A stretch of DNA of 5,961 nt. It comes from JADGGM01 sp035277485. Lineage in GTDB: Bacteria; Gemmatimonadota; Gemmatimonadetes; Gemmatimonadales; Gemmatimonadaceae. Every line of letters starts with the position of its first letter. Position 1 is the stretch's first letter. Position numbers and translations under genes: made by a program. This document shows, piece by piece, positions 5,621 through 5,961 of the stretch. The notes beneath the pieces are model-generated. The model was not told where the DNA came from and ran no database searches. It worked only from the letters and a program-made list of their open reading frames with translations. The stretch spans positions 1 to 5,961 of the forward strand of contig DATEKK010000093.1 in the NCBI GenBank assembly GCA_035277485.1, given 5' to 3'.

Positions 5621-5645
5621 AGACGCCGCCTCGCCGCTCACTCTG

Positions 5646-5961
5646 TCAAGGCACAGACCGCCAGGTGACGGTCCACTCCACGGTCGCGCCGGGTTCTACA
5701 CCCGCCGCGGCGTGCCACGGCCCTATCGCATCGGCGAGCGACGCCGGCGCGCCGATCGACGGTGCAAGTGCCACGCGGTGCGCGCCGCGCCGGAAGGGCG
5801 ACCACGCCGGTTTGTCGACGGACACGCTCATGCACGCATTCGGCGCCCCGTCTACGGCCACCTCGAGCCGCGCACCATCCTGCTCGAGCGTCGCGCGCGC
5901 GCCATCCACGTACACCGTGTAGGCGTACGCACGCGCGACCGCATCGGGCAGCGACAGGTCG
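5646..5961 (-). CDS. Hypothetical protein, C-terminal part only, probably beta-rich
   Basis: An open minus-strand frame enters from the right edge and ends at TGA 5648-5646; 104 residues are visible and the true start is outside. A GTG at 5915 could serve as a start, but the frame is open above it and the protein pattern continues, so I treat it as truncated. Third codon positions are strongly G/C, as in a real gene. Segments such as AYTVYVDGARATLEQ, ARLEVAVDG and VEWTVTWRSV alternate hydrophobic and polar residues like beta strands, and GAHRVALAPS resembles the G-T-H-x-V-x-L turn of Ig-like or fibronectin III-like domains. No catalytic motif is visible and I do not recognise the family. It is on the same strand as coxSLM and ends 130 bp upstream, so readthrough is possible, but no link in function is shown. 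Confidence 0.6.
   Translation of the reverse strand, partial: DLSLPDAVARAYAYTVYVDGARATLEQDGARLEVAVDGAPNACMSVSVDKPAWSPFRRGAHRVALAPSIGAPASLADAIGPWHAAAGVEPGATVEWTVTWRSVP

Noticed and set aside
5536..5922. Plus-strand open frame (128 codons) at the right end
   Set aside because: It overlaps the minus-strand partial gene, whose codon pattern is better, and covers the coxS promoter region; the product has no domain.
1..5961. CRISPR array, tRNA, rRNA, insertion sequence or prophage
   Set aside because: I saw no regularly spaced long repeats, no tRNA or rRNA signatures, no transposase or terminal inverted repeats, and no phage genes.

Overview
The window holds a cluster for a molybdenum hydroxylase of the xanthine oxidase / CO dehydrogenase family, from a GC-rich bacterium (roughly two thirds G+C by eye). 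The minus-strand gene order S, L, M and the large-subunit active-site loop AYRGAGR mark it as a 'form II' CoxL-like enzyme. It is not a proven aerobic CO dehydrogenase, which carries AYxCSFR and usually has the order M, S, L. Nothing fixes the phylum; a soil lineage such as Gemmatimonadota, Acidobacteriota, Chloroflexota or Actinomycetota would fit, and Gemmatimonadota is a low-confidence guess.

Layout, left to right. Positions 1-803 (minus): a CoxD/MoxR-type AAA+ ATPase whose C-terminus runs off the left edge. Positions 804-1019: a divergent intergenic region with one candidate promoter for each direction. Positions 1020-1688 (plus): CoxG, an SRPBCC-fold protein with a disordered linker and a basic amphipathic tail. 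Positions 1689-1706: a short convergent gap whose sequence forms a perfect-core hairpin. Then the operon coxS (5515-4970), coxL (4957-2582), coxM (2579-1707), all minus strand, with gaps of 12 and 2 nt. Positions 5516-5645: the likely operon promoter and a possible operator. Positions 5646-5961 (minus): the C-terminal part of an unrecognised, probably beta-rich protein.

How the genes work together. CoxS (two [2Fe-2S] clusters), CoxM (FAD) and CoxL (Mo-molybdopterin cytosine dinucleotide) should form a cytoplasmic (SML)2 hydroxylase. CoxD is expected to act in maturation of the Mo site. CoxG is expected to link the enzyme to the membrane and its quinone pool. The substrate cannot be read from the sequence.

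The main unexplained signal is an 8-mer, GCCTAACG. Its core heptamer GCCTAAC occurs ten times in about 3.9 kb, mostly inside genes. It forces the rare Leu codon TTA before Gly, supplies stop codons, and forms an inverted pair between the convergent genes coxG and coxM. This resembles the behaviour of DNA uptake sequences. A second signal is that three candidate promoters share the pattern TTGACG-N17-YATGYT.
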